Below, in pieces: positions 1-10,397 of a stretch of 64,000 nucleotides of DNA. The position numbers and the translations under genes were made by a program. This DNA is from Streptomyces sp. LBL (lineage in GTDB: Bacteria > Actinomycetota > Actinomycetes > Streptomycetales > Streptomycetaceae): positions 248,001-312,000 of the forward strand of contig NZ_JARXYX010000004.1 of NCBI RefSeq assembly GCF_029893585.1. Direction: 5' to 3'. Numbering within the stretch: the stretch's first letter is position 1; each line of letters opens with the position of its first letter. The notes beneath the pieces were generated by a model. The model made no database searches, had not been told where the DNA came from, and saw only the letters and a program-made list of their open reading frames with translations.

Positions 1-707
1 GCGGGCAGGAAGTCGCGCCAGTGGCCGAGGGCCGTGACGGCGTCCAGGACGTTGCCGACGATGGTCAGGCCGACCGCCCCGCCGACCGCGCCCAGGGGGG
101 CGTCCGTCCTGGTCGACAGCCAGAACGCGAGCCCCGCGGTGACCAGTTGGGACACGAAGATGTACGCCACTACCACCACGAGACGCTGGGCGGCGGTCCC
201 GGAGTCCAGCGTGCCGCCGGTGGGGACCTGCAGCGGGCCCCAGCCGTAGGCCGCCGTACCGACGGCGAGCGCCATCACCGGCAGCAGGACCATCGCAGCC
301 AGGCTCATGCCCAGCCCGACGACGAGCTTGGACCACAGCAGCCGGCCGCGGGGCACGGGAGCCGCCAGCAGATACCGCAGGGAGGACCAGCTCGCCTCGG
401 AGGCGACCGTGTCCCCGCAGAACAGGGCCACCGGGACGACGAGCAGGAAGCCCGCCGACACGAACAGGTTCACCGCGGCGAAGTTGGCGCCGGACGCGGT
501 GGCCGTGTCCATCAGGCTCACCCGGTTGCCTCGCCCGTCCGGGTCTCCGCCGATCGCGAAGGCGATCAGCAGGACGAACGGCAGCACGGCGAGGACGGCG
601 CCCATGAGCAGGGTGCGGCGGCGCTTGAGCTGGCGGGCCAGTTCGACGCGGAGCGGCAGCGTACGGCGGGCCTGGTAACCGGAGGCGACCTCGGTGAGGG
701 TGCTCAT
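1..707 (-). CDS. ABC-2 type transporter permease (3' end cut by window edge)
   Basis: This encodes a multi-pass membrane subunit of an ABC exporter. About 235 codons are visible, starting from the ATG at 707. After a short basic N-terminus there are hydrophobic segments at roughly residues 36-52, 80-95, 125-150 and 175-195. The pattern, including a stretch reading AAPVPRGRLLWSKL, is typical of ABC-2 permeases whose partner ATPase is encoded next door. The start codon overlaps the stop of the upstream hydrolase-ATPase gene as ATGA (704-707), so the two are probably translationally coupled and form one transporter. The C-terminus lies outside the window. The substrate cannot be predicted. Confidence 0.85.
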   Translation of the reverse strand, partial: MSTLTEVASGYQARRTLPLRVELARQLKRRRTLLMGAVLAVLPFVLLIAFAIGGDPDGRGNRVSLMDTATASGANFAAVNLFVSAGFLLVVPVALFCGDTVASEASWSSLRYLLAAPVPRGRLLWSKLVVGLGMSLAAMVLLPVMALAVGTAAYGWGPLQVPTGGTLDSGTAAQRLVVVVAYIFVSQLVTAGLAFWLSTRTDAPLGAVGGAVGLTIVGNVLDAVTALGHWRDFLP

Positions 708-3355
708 GCGGAACCTCCGATCAGGGTGAGGAAGGCGTCCTCCAGACGGCGATGCGGTCCGACCGACTGTACGGGCACCTCGAGCCGGACGAGTTCGGCG
801 ACCAGGCCCTGGGCGCTGCCCCCGGCCTCGAGCCGGACCAGGATGCCGTCGTCGGTGCGCAGGGCGGAGCCCACGCCCGGCAGGGCGGCGACCTTCTCGA
901 CGATGGGCTCCTCCACCGGAGCGGCGGTGCCGACGAGCAGGGTGTCGCCGGAGCCGACGATCTCCCCGACCGGGCCTGCCTGCACGAGTCGGCCGCGGTC
1001 CATCACCACGAGATGGGTGCAGGTCTGCTCGACCTCGGCGAGCAGATGGCTGGAGACGATCACCGTGCGGCCGGCGGCCGCGTACCGGATCAGCACCTCG
1101 CGCATCTGGCGGATCTGGGGCGGGTCGAGGCCGTTGGTGGGTTCGTCGAGGATGAGCAGGTCCGGCAGGCCCAGCATGGCCTGGGCGATGGCGAGCCGTT
1201 GGCGCATCCCCTGGGAGTAGGTACGCACCGCGCGCTCCAGCGCGTCCCCCAGACCCGCGATCTCCAGCGCTTCGTCCAGGTGCGCGTCCTGTGCGGGCCG
1301 GCCGGTCGCCCGCCAGTACAGCTCCAGGTTCTCGCGTCCGGAGAGGTGCGGGAGGAAACCGGCGCCCTCGACGAAGGAACCGACCCTCGACAGGACCGGG
1401 GCGCCGGGGCGGATCGCGTGGCCGAAGACCCGGGTCTCGCCACCGTCCGGTGTGATCAGGCCCATCAGCATCCGCAGAGTGGTGGTCTTGCCGGCGCCGT
1501 TCGGCCCCAGCAGGCCCAGGACCTGGCCCTTCTCCACACGGAAGGACAGGTTCCGTACCGCGTACCGGTCCACCGATCCCGCGTACCGCTTGCTCAGGTC
1601 CGTGATCTGGAGGGGGACCTCGGCCAGCCGCGGGTCGGGGGCCGGGGTCGCCGTGCGGCTGCGGCCCGTCACCAGCAGCGTCAGCGCGAGTACGGCGCCC
1701 CCGAGCGGCAGCCACCACACCCACGCGGGCAGCGGTACGGCCGCGGTCGTCACACCGGGCGCGGTCGGCACCTGCAGGTCGCCCTTCAGGGCCACCGTGT
1801 ACGTCGCCGGGGCGGCCGGTGAGGCGTAGCCGAGGTCCGTGGAGGCCAGGACCATGCGCAGCCGGTGGCCCTGCTCCACCTCGTGGTCGAGGGCGGGCAG
1901 CGTGATCGTCACGTCCTTGCCGACCTTGGCGCCCTCGACCCGGACGGATGCGACCAGTTGGGAGGGCAGCACCGGCTGGGCCGCCCCCGGGCCGACGTCG
2001 TACACCTTCCCGAAGAGCACGGCGTCGTCGCTGGTCGAGCGCACATGGACGGTGACCGTCGGGGAGCCGGTGATCCGGAGGTTACGGGTCATGGGCGCCG
2101 ACTCGAAGCGGGCGAACTGGCCGGGGAAGTCCAGGGACACGCCGAGCCCCAGCGACGACAGCTGGGAGAGGCCACCGGAGCCGCCGATGCCGGGCAGGGC
2201 GGAGACGGCGGGCGGGTTCCCGCCCGCCGGGTTGGCGAAGCTCTGCTCGCGTCCGGTCAGGGCGACCGGACGCTGTCCGCTCTCCAGACCCGGATAGGTG
2301 TCGCCGCTCGCTCCCCTCAACTGCGCGGCGCCGTCGGTGGAGTCGACGCCTCCGGTGCGGGTGACCCGGAAGGCCGGTCCGGTGTCGACCCCCTTGTCGT
2401 CCTTGAGGTAGCGATCGAACCACGTACGCACGCGTGCCTGGACGCGGTCGTTCTCCCGGTCGCCGCCGTCGTGCCCGCCCGCGATCCAGTCGACGTCGAC
2501 CGGGGCGCCGTTGGCACGGATGGCCTTCGCCGCCGCGTCGGCCTGGCCGAGCGGGAAGAGGGAGTCGGTCTGGCCCTGCGTGATCAGCGTGGGCACCTTG
2601 ATGCGGTCCCCGACGGCGGACGGCGAGCGCTCCTCGAGAAGTCTGCGCGCCTCGGCGTCCGGCGTGCCGGACTCGGCGACCCGGTCGTACATCCGGCACA
2701 GTTGCGCCTCGAACCGGTCGCAGCCGCCACCGGCGTTGATGAAGATGCCGCTCCACAGCTTCTTGAAGACGCCGTTCGGGAACAGCGCGTCCGCGAGGTT
2801 CCAGTAGGTGATCGCCGGGGCGATGGCGTCCACCCGGTGGTCGTACCCGGCGGCCAGCAGGGAGATCGCGCCGCCGTAGGAGGCGCCGGCCACACCCACC
2901 CGCGGGTCGTCGGCCTTGTCCAGTTGCACCCCGGGCTGTTTCGCCAGCCAGTCGATCAGCTTCGACACGTCGGCGACCTCACCCCTGGGGTCGTTCAGCC
3001 CTATCTTCCCGGTGGACTTCCCGAGGCCCCGCGCCGACCAGGTCAGCACCGCGTATCCGTCCCTGGCCAGGTCCTCGGCCTGCTGCTGGACGTCGGCCTT
3101 GCTGCCGCCGAAGCCGTGTGCCAGCAGGACGGCGGGGCGGCGGCCGCCCTCACCGGCGGTGATGTACGACGTGTCGAGGCGCACCCCGCCGCCCACGGCC
3201 ATGACCCGGTCGGTGCGGTGCACCTGGGGCACACCGTCGGAGGCGACAGCCGTCCACGTGCCGGCACCGGCGATCACGACCACGGCGGCCGCGGCGGCGG
3301 CCAACCGTCGTGGCCCTTGTCGCGGCAGCCTCGATCCGGGAAGTCGAAGATCCAT
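704..3355 (-). CDS. Serine alpha/beta-hydrolase (X-Pro dipeptidyl-peptidase-like) fused to an ABC transporter ATPase
   Basis: This 883-residue protein combines two normally separate activities. Residues about 18-40 form an N-terminal membrane anchor. Residues 50-310 are an alpha/beta-hydrolase of the CocE/S15 type with nucleophile Ser159 in GASYGG, a likely acid Asp264 (QGQTDSLF) and His295 (GGHDGG). Residues 400-530 look like the jelly-roll C-terminal domain of X-Pro dipeptidyl-peptidases. A second membrane segment lies at 545-563. An ABC ATPase follows, with Walker A GPNGAGKTT (617-625), a signature near YSQGMRQ and Walker B LLILDEPTNGLDP. The topology suggests an extracytoplasmic hydrolase and a cytoplasmic ATPase. 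The downstream permease overlaps by 4 bp and is the obvious partner. The hydrolase substrate is unknown. Confidence 0.9.
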   Translation of the reverse strand: MDLRLPGSRLPRQGPRRLAAAAAAVVVIAGAGTWTAVASDGVPQVHRTDRVMAVGGGVRLDTSYITAGEGGRRPAVLLAHGFGGSKADVQQQAEDLARDGYAVLTWSARGLGKSTGKIGLNDPRGEVADVSKLIDWLAKQPGVQLDKADDPRVGVAGASYGGAISLLAAGYDHRVDAIAPAITYWNLADALFPNGVFKKLWSGIFINAGGGCDRFEAQLCRMYDRVAESGTPDAEARRLLEERSPSAVGDRIKVPTLITQGQTDSLFPLGQADAAAKAIRANGAPVDVDWIAGGHDGGDRENDRVQARVRTWFDRYLKDDKGVDTGPAFRVTRTGGVDSTDGAAQLRGASGDTYPGLESGQRPVALTGREQSFANPAGGNPPAVSALPGIGGSGGLSQLSSLGLGVSLDFPGQFARFESAPMTRNLRITGSPTVTVHVRSTSDDAVLFGKVYDVGPGAAQPVLPSQLVASVRVEGAKVGKDVTITLPALDHEVEQGHRLRMVLASTDLGYASPAAPATYTVALKGDLQVPTAPGVTTAAVPLPAWVWWLPLGGAVLALTLLVTGRSRTATPAPDPRLAEVPLQITDLSKRYAGSVDRYAVRNLSFRVEKGQVLGLLGPNGAGKTTTLRMLMGLITPDGGETRVFGHAIRPGAPVLSRVGSFVEGAGFLPHLSGRENLELYWRATGRPAQDAHLDEALEIAGLGDALERAVRTYSQGMRQRLAIAQAMLGLPDLLILDEPTNGLDPPQIRQMREVLIRYAAAGRTVIVSSHLLAEVEQTCTHLVVMDRGRLVQAGPVGEIVGSGDTLLVGTAAPVEEPIVEKVAALPGVGSALRTDDGILVRLEAGGSAQGLVAELVRLEVPVQSVGPHRRLEDAFLTLIGGSA

Positions 3356-3711
3356 GCGTCAACGGTACGGGCCACCACGGACAGCCGATGCAGCCCCCGG
3401 GCTGAACCTCCGTGGTCCCACGGGTGTACGGGACCGCTGTCCCGTACCGCGTGCGTGGTACGGGGCGACACGGGCCCCTCCCTGTACCGACGTGGCCCGC
3501 GGTCGTCCCGGGCGCCCGATGTCACTGAGCCACTGACCATTCCTATTGTCTGGTGGAATCCCAACTCATCAGCGCATGGTCATACCGCAACCACCGAAAA
3601 TCGCACGATCAAAACAGAATTCAAGCGCCGATGTGACGAATTAGCCCGAGCGCACTGTTTTTCACTCGGATGCCTCACACCTGGGTCACAAATGAATTCG
3701 TTGTGGGGTGT
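3356..3711. other. Divergent intergenic region, relatively AT-rich
   Basis: About 350 bases separate the minus-strand hydrolase-ATPase gene from the plus-strand small genes. The stretch from about 3540 to 3710 is clearly richer in A and T than its surroundings and is the likely promoter area for the plus-strand pair. I see no convincing gene, strong hairpin or clear operator in it. Confidence 0.4.
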
Positions 3712-4008
3712 ATGACAAGAGCGCAACTCCCCACGGCAACCGCGGGCGGGTATTCACACGGTGTCAAGACCCCCGCCTCACAGCTCGGGGAGTGGACATT
3801 CAGGCCGGCCCCGGTGACCTCCGCCCCGGAGGCGGCCGCGGTCCTCCAGCGCGGCATGGAGCGGGTGGAGCTCAGGTACACCTCGGCGTTGCTGAACGAC
3901 TTCCTGTTGGCGATGACCCGGATCCAGGGCGACTTCACCCGCCTGTCGGGCACCACCGGGTTCGCCGCCGTCCCCGATACGCGCTCCCGGCGGCACAGCC
4001 ATGCATGA
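3712..4008 (+). CDS. Small hypothetical protein preceding a DUF2637-type gene
   Basis: This encodes about 98 residues of unknown function. The C-terminal two thirds (from LGEWTFRPAPVTSAP onward) have typical Streptomyces codon use and look like a soluble helical segment rich in Arg, Leu and Ala. The reading frame stays open upstream to an ATG at 3670, but the ATG at 3712 is preceded by a G-rich stretch and is preferred; the start is uncertain. Its stop lies 8 bases inside the next gene, which suggests translational coupling with the DUF2637-like membrane protein. No recognised domain is visible. Confidence 0.5.
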   Translation: MTRAQLPTATAGGYSHGVKTPASQLGEWTFRPAPVTSAPEAAAVLQRGMERVELRYTSALLNDFLLAMTRIQGDFTRLSGTTGFAAVPDTRSRRHSHA

Positions 4009-4777
4009 GACGCAGTCTTTCTTTTCCTCCCGCAACGGCCACGTCGGCGAGAACCTGTACGACGCGTGGGTGAACTCGACCCGTCACGCCGCCCGTACCG
4101 TGTCCGGCAGGGAGGCGTGGTCCCCGGACAAACTGCACGTCACGGCGAACTGGGACCCCGCCGAGGAGCTGGCTTACCTCCTGCAGGCCCAGACCGCCGA
4201 GAACCAGTTGACCGAGGGCCCTCTGTACGAGGACGGCTTCCCGCCGGAGCAGGAACCCGTGTTCACCCCCGAGGGCTCGGTCAGGCGCCCGCGTCCCCCG
4301 GCGCACCGGCGGGTCCGCACGCCCAAAATGCTGCTGTCGAGGATGCAGACGGTCAGCTTCATGGTCGCCTCGATGGCCAGCGTCATCGTGGCCATGGTCA
4401 GTGTGTTCAGCGGCATCGTCGCCTACGACCCGTTGCGTCAGGTGGCGACCGCGGTCCCCGCCCACTCCCTTGCGGCCCGCTGGTGGCCGCTGCTGGTCTA
4501 CGGGCCGTGGATGGTCTCCTCCCTCTCGATCCTGCGAGCCGCTCTGCACCGCCGCCGCGCCGCACACTCGTGGTGCATCGTCATGTTCTTCTCGGCCGTG
4601 GCCATGGCACTGAGCGTCATCCAGTCACCGAAGACCATTCCCGACATCGCCGCCGCGGCACTCCCGGCGATCGCCGCGCTGACCTGCTTCCAGCAGCTGG
4701 TGCGCCAGATCACGCTGACCCGTCCGCCCCGCAAGGCCGCCCGGCGGCATCGCGACGCCTCGCCGCCGCCCGAATAA
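4001..4777 (+). CDS. DUF2637-like membrane protein
   Basis: This is a 258-residue protein. Its hydrophilic N-terminal half (about 1-108) ends in a basic RPPAHRRVRTPKM stretch. The C-terminal half has four predicted membrane helices at roughly 113-135, 158-175, 188-205 and 212-230. This architecture, with a basic tail, resembles the DUF2637/SpdB-like family common in actinobacterial chromosomes and conjugative elements, sometimes linked to DNA spreading or cell-envelope functions. It overlaps the preceding small gene by 8 bp. The next gene is about 700 bp away, so this pair probably forms a two-gene unit. The specific role is unknown. Confidence 0.65.
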   Translation: MHETQSFFSSRNGHVGENLYDAWVNSTRHAARTVSGREAWSPDKLHVTANWDPAEELAYLLQAQTAENQLTEGPLYEDGFPPEQEPVFTPEGSVRRPRPPAHRRVRTPKMLLSRMQTVSFMVASMASVIVAMVSVFSGIVAYDPLRQVATAVPAHSLAARWWPLLVYGPWMVSSLSILRAALHRRRAAHSWCIVMFFSAVAMALSVIQSPKTIPDIAAAALPAIAALTCFQQLVRQITLTRPPRKAARRHRDASPPPE

Positions 4778-5484
4778 GCGGGTGCGGCCGGTGAAGACGC
4801 ACCGTCAGCTCGCGCATTCTGATCAACAGACGTGTCGGTGAATTCGGTTGAGGGTTCTGCGAACTCGGGCGAACGCAGACGACCACCGAAGAACTCAGGC
4901 GAAGTCAGGCGAACTCCTGGTGATTCGACGCGCCGCACGAGCGGGAGGTTCGGGCGGGTGCGGGCCTTGATCGCGTCGAGTGTGCGGGCGCAGGTCAGAC
5001 GGCGGGCAGGGAGTTCGAATTCGAGGCTCGGAATACCGGATCGATCATGACGGCGTCTCCTTTGCGGGACGCCGTTTTTGTGCATGCCGGTCCGCCGAAA
5101 GCGTCGGCCGTGACGGTTTCCGCCTGCTGAGCCGGGCACCTTGAGGTCGCCGCTCGGCCATCGCGTAGGCAAAGGACGGGGCTCCTCAAGGAGGCAGCGC
5201 GTCAGCCGGGCGGGCGGGGAGGTGAATACCGCACCACGCAATTGACCCGGGCACTCGCCGGGCGCCTGGCGGGCGGACCGGGCCATGGGCAAGGCTCGGG
5301 GGACTCTCCGACATCAGGGGAACACCCTTTCCAGGAGCGAACATTCTGGAGGCATTCGCCATGGTTCGCCACCCCTTCCGCGAAAGGGAAACGCCCACGA
5401 TCATGAGCGTGCCGGGGCCACCACCCTGGCGGCGAGGGAGAAGTACGTCGCCCGAGCGGGCCGACCGGATCCCGGAGGAACATG
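4778..5484. other. 700-bp gene-poor stretch
   Basis: No convincing gene lies here. The part at 4840-4915 is built of imperfect direct repeats around GAACTCAGGCGAA. An orphan terminator-like hairpin is present at 5050-5079. Short open frames on both strands lack coding character and ribosome binding sites. The region may be a decayed gene, because the hairpin has no obvious gene to terminate. Confidence 0.4.
5050..5079 (+). terminator. Factor-independent terminator-like hairpin
   Basis: An 8-bp perfect stem (ACGGCGTC at 5050-5057, GACGCCGT at 5068-5075) is followed directly by a run of T residues to 5079. The orientation suits plus-strand transcription, but the nearest plus-strand gene ends 270 bases upstream. 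Confidence 0.6.
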
Positions 5485-6021
5485 ATGCAGAGAGCCCCGA
5501 AGCAGGCCACGGAATGGCTGGCCGCCGCGGCGACCAACCCGCGCGACTGCAAGCGGCAGTGGCGAGGAGAGTCGGGGATCGCGGTGCTGGCCTGCGGACG
5601 GTTCTGGGATGTGCTGAGCATGTCGGAGGAGCTGGGCCTGCTGGCCCTCGACACCCTGCTGTGCGTTGCGCCGCCGCCCGGTCCCGTGCTCGTCGACGCC
5701 GCCGCCCGCCGGGTGGGCTTCTTCCTGCCACCGGATCCCAAGTGCCGCTGGATCGGCTCGGACATTCGCTATCTGGGCCAGGACGCGTGGATCGCGGCTC
5801 CCGCGCCGCACCGGGCCGCGGGGCGCCTGCGCTGGCTGGTCCCGCCCGACGGCAGCGGCACGCTGTTCGTCCCGGCCGCCGTGGAACTGGCACTTCAGCA
5901 GGCGCTGGGCACTCTGTCGATGCAGGCCGGCGCGCGGCGGCTGTGTCCGACGTGCGGACCGGCCACCCCGCGCGCCCGCGCCGGGAGCGGTGGCCGCCCC
6001 GCCGACAGGCCCACTCCGTAG
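5485..6021 (+). CDS. Stand-alone primase/polymerase-like small protein
   Basis: This encodes 178 residues. It resembles the short Streptomyces proteins usually labelled bifunctional DNA primase/polymerase N-terminal domain. Typical landmarks are an N-terminal WLAAAATNPRDCKRQW, a GIAVLACGRFWDVLSM segment, GPVLVDAAARRVGFFLPP and a RLRWLVPPDGSGTLFVPA segment near the C-terminus. No helicase or other replication domain is attached, and I cannot identify an intact catalytic acidic triad, so catalytic activity is uncertain. The ATG at 5485 is chosen because GGAGG lies 6 bases upstream; an ATG at 5482 would be too close. It stands alone between two gene-poor stretches. Confidence 0.6.
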   Translation: MQRAPKQATEWLAAAATNPRDCKRQWRGESGIAVLACGRFWDVLSMSEELGLLALDTLLCVAPPPGPVLVDAAARRVGFFLPPDPKCRWIGSDIRYLGQDAWIAAPAPHRAAGRLRWLVPPDGSGTLFVPAAVELALQQALGTLSMQAGARRLCPTCGPATPRARAGSGGRPADRPTP

Positions 6022-6170
6022 GCGGGGCACCCGCCCCGTACGCGGGACGCCCGCCCGTACGGGGGGGGACACCTGCCCCGTAGGCGGAACCCTTGCCCGT
6101 ACACGGGACCCCGCCCCGTACGCGGAACCCCGCCCCGTAGGCGAGACGCCCCCAGCCGAAGGCCCGCGCC
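6019..6170. repeat. Degenerate GC-rich direct repeats after the primase-like gene
   Basis: Immediately after the stop codon there are about seven imperfect copies of a 15-20 bp unit built on CCCCGTACGCGGGACC. They fill the whole space up to the stop of mmsA on the other strand. No coding sense is apparent. Confidence 0.6.
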
Positions 6171-6174
6171 GCGA

Positions 6175-7677
<1,503 letters not shown>

Positions 7678-7691
7678 GACCGAGTGCTCCT

Positions 7692-9578
7692 TCACAGATG
7701 GCGGCGTCGGGTGGAGACGTGCCGTTCGTACAGCTCACGGGCCTTCACCGCGGACGGTCGCGTCGCGGTCTCGGCCACAGGTACATCCCACCAGGCCTGC
7801 GCGGGAGGCGGACCCGCCGACACTGTGTCCGCGATGTCGGTCTCCACATAGACACAGGTGGGAGTGTCCGCGGCCCGCGCCTGGGCCAGGGCGGCGCGCA
7901 GGTCGCGTACGGTCTTCGCGCGCAGCACCCGCATGCCGAGGCTCGCCACGTTGGCGGCCAGGTCCACCGGGAGGGGCGCCCCCGTGTACGTACCGTCCTC
8001 GGCCGGGTAGCGGTAGGCGGTGCCGAAGCGCTCGCCGCCGACCGACTCGGACAGGCCGCCGATGGAGGCGTAGCCGTGGTTCTGCACGAGCAGGATCTTG
8101 ATCGCGATCCCCTCCTGCACGGCCGTCACGATCTCTGTCGGCATCATCAGGTACGTGCCGTCACCGACCAGCGCCCAGACGTTGCGCTCGGGAGCGGCCA
8201 GCTTCACGCCGATCGCGGCCGGGATCTCGTAGCCCATGCAGGAGTAGCCGTACTCCACGTGGTACTGGTCCCGGGAGCGCGCCCGCCACAGCTTGTGCAG
8301 GTCGCCGGGGAGGGAGCCGGCCGCGTTGATGATCACGTCCGACTCGTCGACGAGGGCGTCGAGGGCGCCGAGGACCTGCGACTGCGTCGGGCGTACGTCG
8401 GGTTCCTCGGCCTCGTAGCAGGCGTCGACGCGCTGTTCCCAGCGTTCCTTGTCGAGGGTGTACTCGCCGGCGTACGTGTCCGTGACCCGGTGCCCGTGCA
8501 TCTGGAGGGCCTCGGTCAGCTCCTGGAGGCCGCTGCGGGCGTCCGCGACCAGCGGCAGGCCGGCGAGCTTGTGGCCGTCGAACGGGGCGATGTTGAGGTT
8601 GAGGAAGCGGACGCCGTCGCCGGTGAACAGGGTGTTCGAGGCGGTGGTGAAGTCGGTGTAGCGGGTGCCGACACCGATCACCAGGTCGGCCTGGCGGGCG
8701 AGTTCGTCGGCGGTGGCCGTGCCGGTGTGGCCGACACCGCCGACGTCCTGCGGGTGGTCGTGGCGCAGGGAGCCCTTGCCGGCCTGGGTGGAGGCGACCG
8801 GGATGCCGGTGGCCCGCGCGAACTCGTCGAGGGCCTCCTCGGCGCGGCTGTGGTGGACGCCGCCGCCCGCGATGAGGAGGGGCTTGTCCGCGGCCCTGAT
8901 CACCCGTACGGCCTCGGCGAGTTCAGCCGGGTCGGCACCCGGACGGCGGACCGCCCAGGTGCGCTCGGCGAAGAACTCGTCCGGCCAGTCGTACGCCTCG
9001 GCCTGCACGTCCTGCGGGAGGGCGAGGGTGACCGCGCCCGTCTCCACGGGGTCGGTGAGCACGCGCATCGCCTGGAGGGCGGCCGGGATCAGCGCCTCGG
9101 GGCGGGTGACGCGGTCGAAGTACCTCGACACCGGGCGCAGGCAGTCGTTGACCGACACATCGCCCGCGTACGGGAGTTCGAGCTGCTGGAGGACCGGGTC
9201 GGCGACCCGGGTGGCGAAGGTGTCACCCGGGAGAAGCAGGACCGGGAGGTGGTTGACGGTCGCGAGGGCGGCACCGGTGACGAGGTTCGTCGCGCCGGGG
9301 CCGATGGAGGTCGTCACCGCGTGTGTGGACAGGCGGTTCGACTGGCGGGCGTAACCGACGGCCGCGTGCACCATGGACTGCTCGTTGCGGCCCTGGTGGT
9401 ACGGCATGTCGTCGGCGTACTCCACGAGCGCCTGGCCGAGGCCGGCGACGTTCCCGTGGCCGAAGATGCCCCAGGTCGCGCCGATCAGCCGCTGCCGTAC
9501 GCCGTCGCGTTCCGTGTACTGGGCGGCGAGGAAACGCACCAGCGCCTGCGCGACCGTCAGCCTCGTCGTCGAGGTCAT
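7692..9578 (-). CDS. iolD: 3D-(3,5/4)-trihydroxycyclohexane-1,2-dione acylhydrolase
   Basis: IolD is a thiamine-diphosphate enzyme that opens the ring of the inositol-derived diketone to give 5-deoxy-glucuronate. The 628-residue length matches the family. It has the three-domain layout of the acetolactate synthase superfamily: an N-terminal pyrimidine-binding domain (HAAVGYARQSNRLSTHAVTTSIGPGATN, residues about 75-105), a central domain, and the cofactor motif GDGTYLMMPTEIVTA in the C-terminal domain. The start overlaps the stop of iolB as ATGA (9575-9578), so translation is coupled. Confidence 0.96.
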   Translation of the reverse strand: MTSTTRLTVAQALVRFLAAQYTERDGVRQRLIGATWGIFGHGNVAGLGQALVEYADDMPYHQGRNEQSMVHAAVGYARQSNRLSTHAVTTSIGPGATNLVTGAALATVNHLPVLLLPGDTFATRVADPVLQQLELPYAGDVSVNDCLRPVSRYFDRVTRPEALIPAALQAMRVLTDPVETGAVTLALPQDVQAEAYDWPDEFFAERTWAVRRPGADPAELAEAVRVIRAADKPLLIAGGGVHHSRAEEALDEFARATGIPVASTQAGKGSLRHDHPQDVGGVGHTGTATADELARQADLVIGVGTRYTDFTTASNTLFTGDGVRFLNLNIAPFDGHKLAGLPLVADARSGLQELTEALQMHGHRVTDTYAGEYTLDKERWEQRVDACYEAEEPDVRPTQSQVLGALDALVDESDVIINAAGSLPGDLHKLWRARSRDQYHVEYGYSCMGYEIPAAIGVKLAAPERNVWALVGDGTYLMMPTEIVTAVQEGIAIKILLVQNHGYASIGGLSESVGGERFGTAYRYPAEDGTYTGAPLPVDLAANVASLGMRVLRAKTVRDLRAALAQARAADTPTCVYVETDIADTVSAGPPPAQAWWDVPVAETATRPSAVKARELYERHVSTRRRHL

Positions 9579-10390
9579 CGGTAACCCTCCGTGTGATCGG
9601 GGTGGAAGCAGATCCGCCACTCCCGCGTCTCGCCCGGGCCCGCCATGACGTTCAGGTAGTACATGTCGTGGCCGGGCTGAGCGATCGACGGGCCGTGCCA
9701 TCCGTCGGGTACGAGGACGGCGTCGCCGGAGCGGACCTCCGCGAGGACGTCTGCTCCGCCCACGCGTGAAGGGGATACGCGCTGATAGCCGAAACCGTTC
9801 GGGCCGTCGATCTCGAAGTAGTAGATCTCCTCCAGCTCCGCCTCCTCGCCCGGCCGGTGCTCGTCGTGCTTGTGCGGCGGGTACGAGGACCAGTTGCCGC
9901 CGGGCGTGATCACCTCGACGGCGATCAGCTTGTCGCAGTCGAAGGCGTCGGCGGAGGCGAAGTTGCGGACGTGGCGCGCGCGGTTCCCGCTGCCGCGCTG
10001 CTCCACGGGGACCTCCGGCGCGGGGCCGTAGCGGGCGGGGAGTTGTCGCTCGCACTTCGCTCCTGCCAAAGCGAAGCGGCCACCCGCGCCGGAGGTGATC
10101 TGTGCCCGGGCTTCACGGGGTACGTACGCGAAGTCGGAGACTGACGCGAACACGCTTTCCCGGCCCGAGAGTGGGAACTCTTCGCCATCTGTTTGTACGA
10201 CACATCCACCTTGCAGCGGGAGGACGATCCATTCACTGTCCCCGGCGGTGAAGGTGTACGCACCGCCCGGCTCCAGCTCGACGATCCGCAGACTGCTGTG
10301 GGTCCAGCCGGCCCGCTTGGGGTCGATGTCGAGGACGTGGTTCCCGTCCGCGGTCGTCCCCTTGGCGACGTACAGCTCGTTGCTGGTCAT
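9575..10390 (-). CDS. iolB: 5-deoxy-glucuronate isomerase
   Basis: IolB is a cupin-fold isomerase that converts 5-deoxy-glucuronate to 5-dehydro-2-deoxygluconate, which is then phosphorylated by IolC. The protein has 271 residues with two cupin repeats. The second contains the metal-binding cluster SSYPPHKHDEH with a later EIYYFEI strand, and YYLNVMAGP follows near the end. The start at 10390 (MTSNELYVAKG) is chosen as the first residue of the conserved N-terminus. It lies 8 bp after the aldolase-like gene and overlaps iolD by 4 bp. Confidence 0.96.
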   Translation of the reverse strand: MTSNELYVAKGTTADGNHVLDIDPKRAGWTHSSLRIVELEPGGAYTFTAGDSEWIVLPLQGGCVVQTDGEEFPLSGRESVFASVSDFAYVPREARAQITSGAGGRFALAGAKCERQLPARYGPAPEVPVEQRGSGNRARHVRNFASADAFDCDKLIAVEVITPGGNWSSYPPHKHDEHRPGEEAELEEIYYFEIDGPNGFGYQRVSPSRVGGADVLAEVRSGDAVLVPDGWHGPSIAQPGHDMYYLNVMAGPGETREWRICFHPDHTEGYR

Positions 10391-10397
10391 GCGGCCC

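Noticed and set aside
704..3355. Sequencing frameshift joining hydrolase and ATPase
   Set aside because: The frame is continuous through a sensible membrane helix and linker with normal codon use, so a true fusion is more likely. Only resequencing could fully exclude an error.
5005..5040. TTCGAATTC resembling a tRNA T-loop
   Set aside because: No acceptor, D or anticodon arms can be formed around it, so it is not a tRNA.
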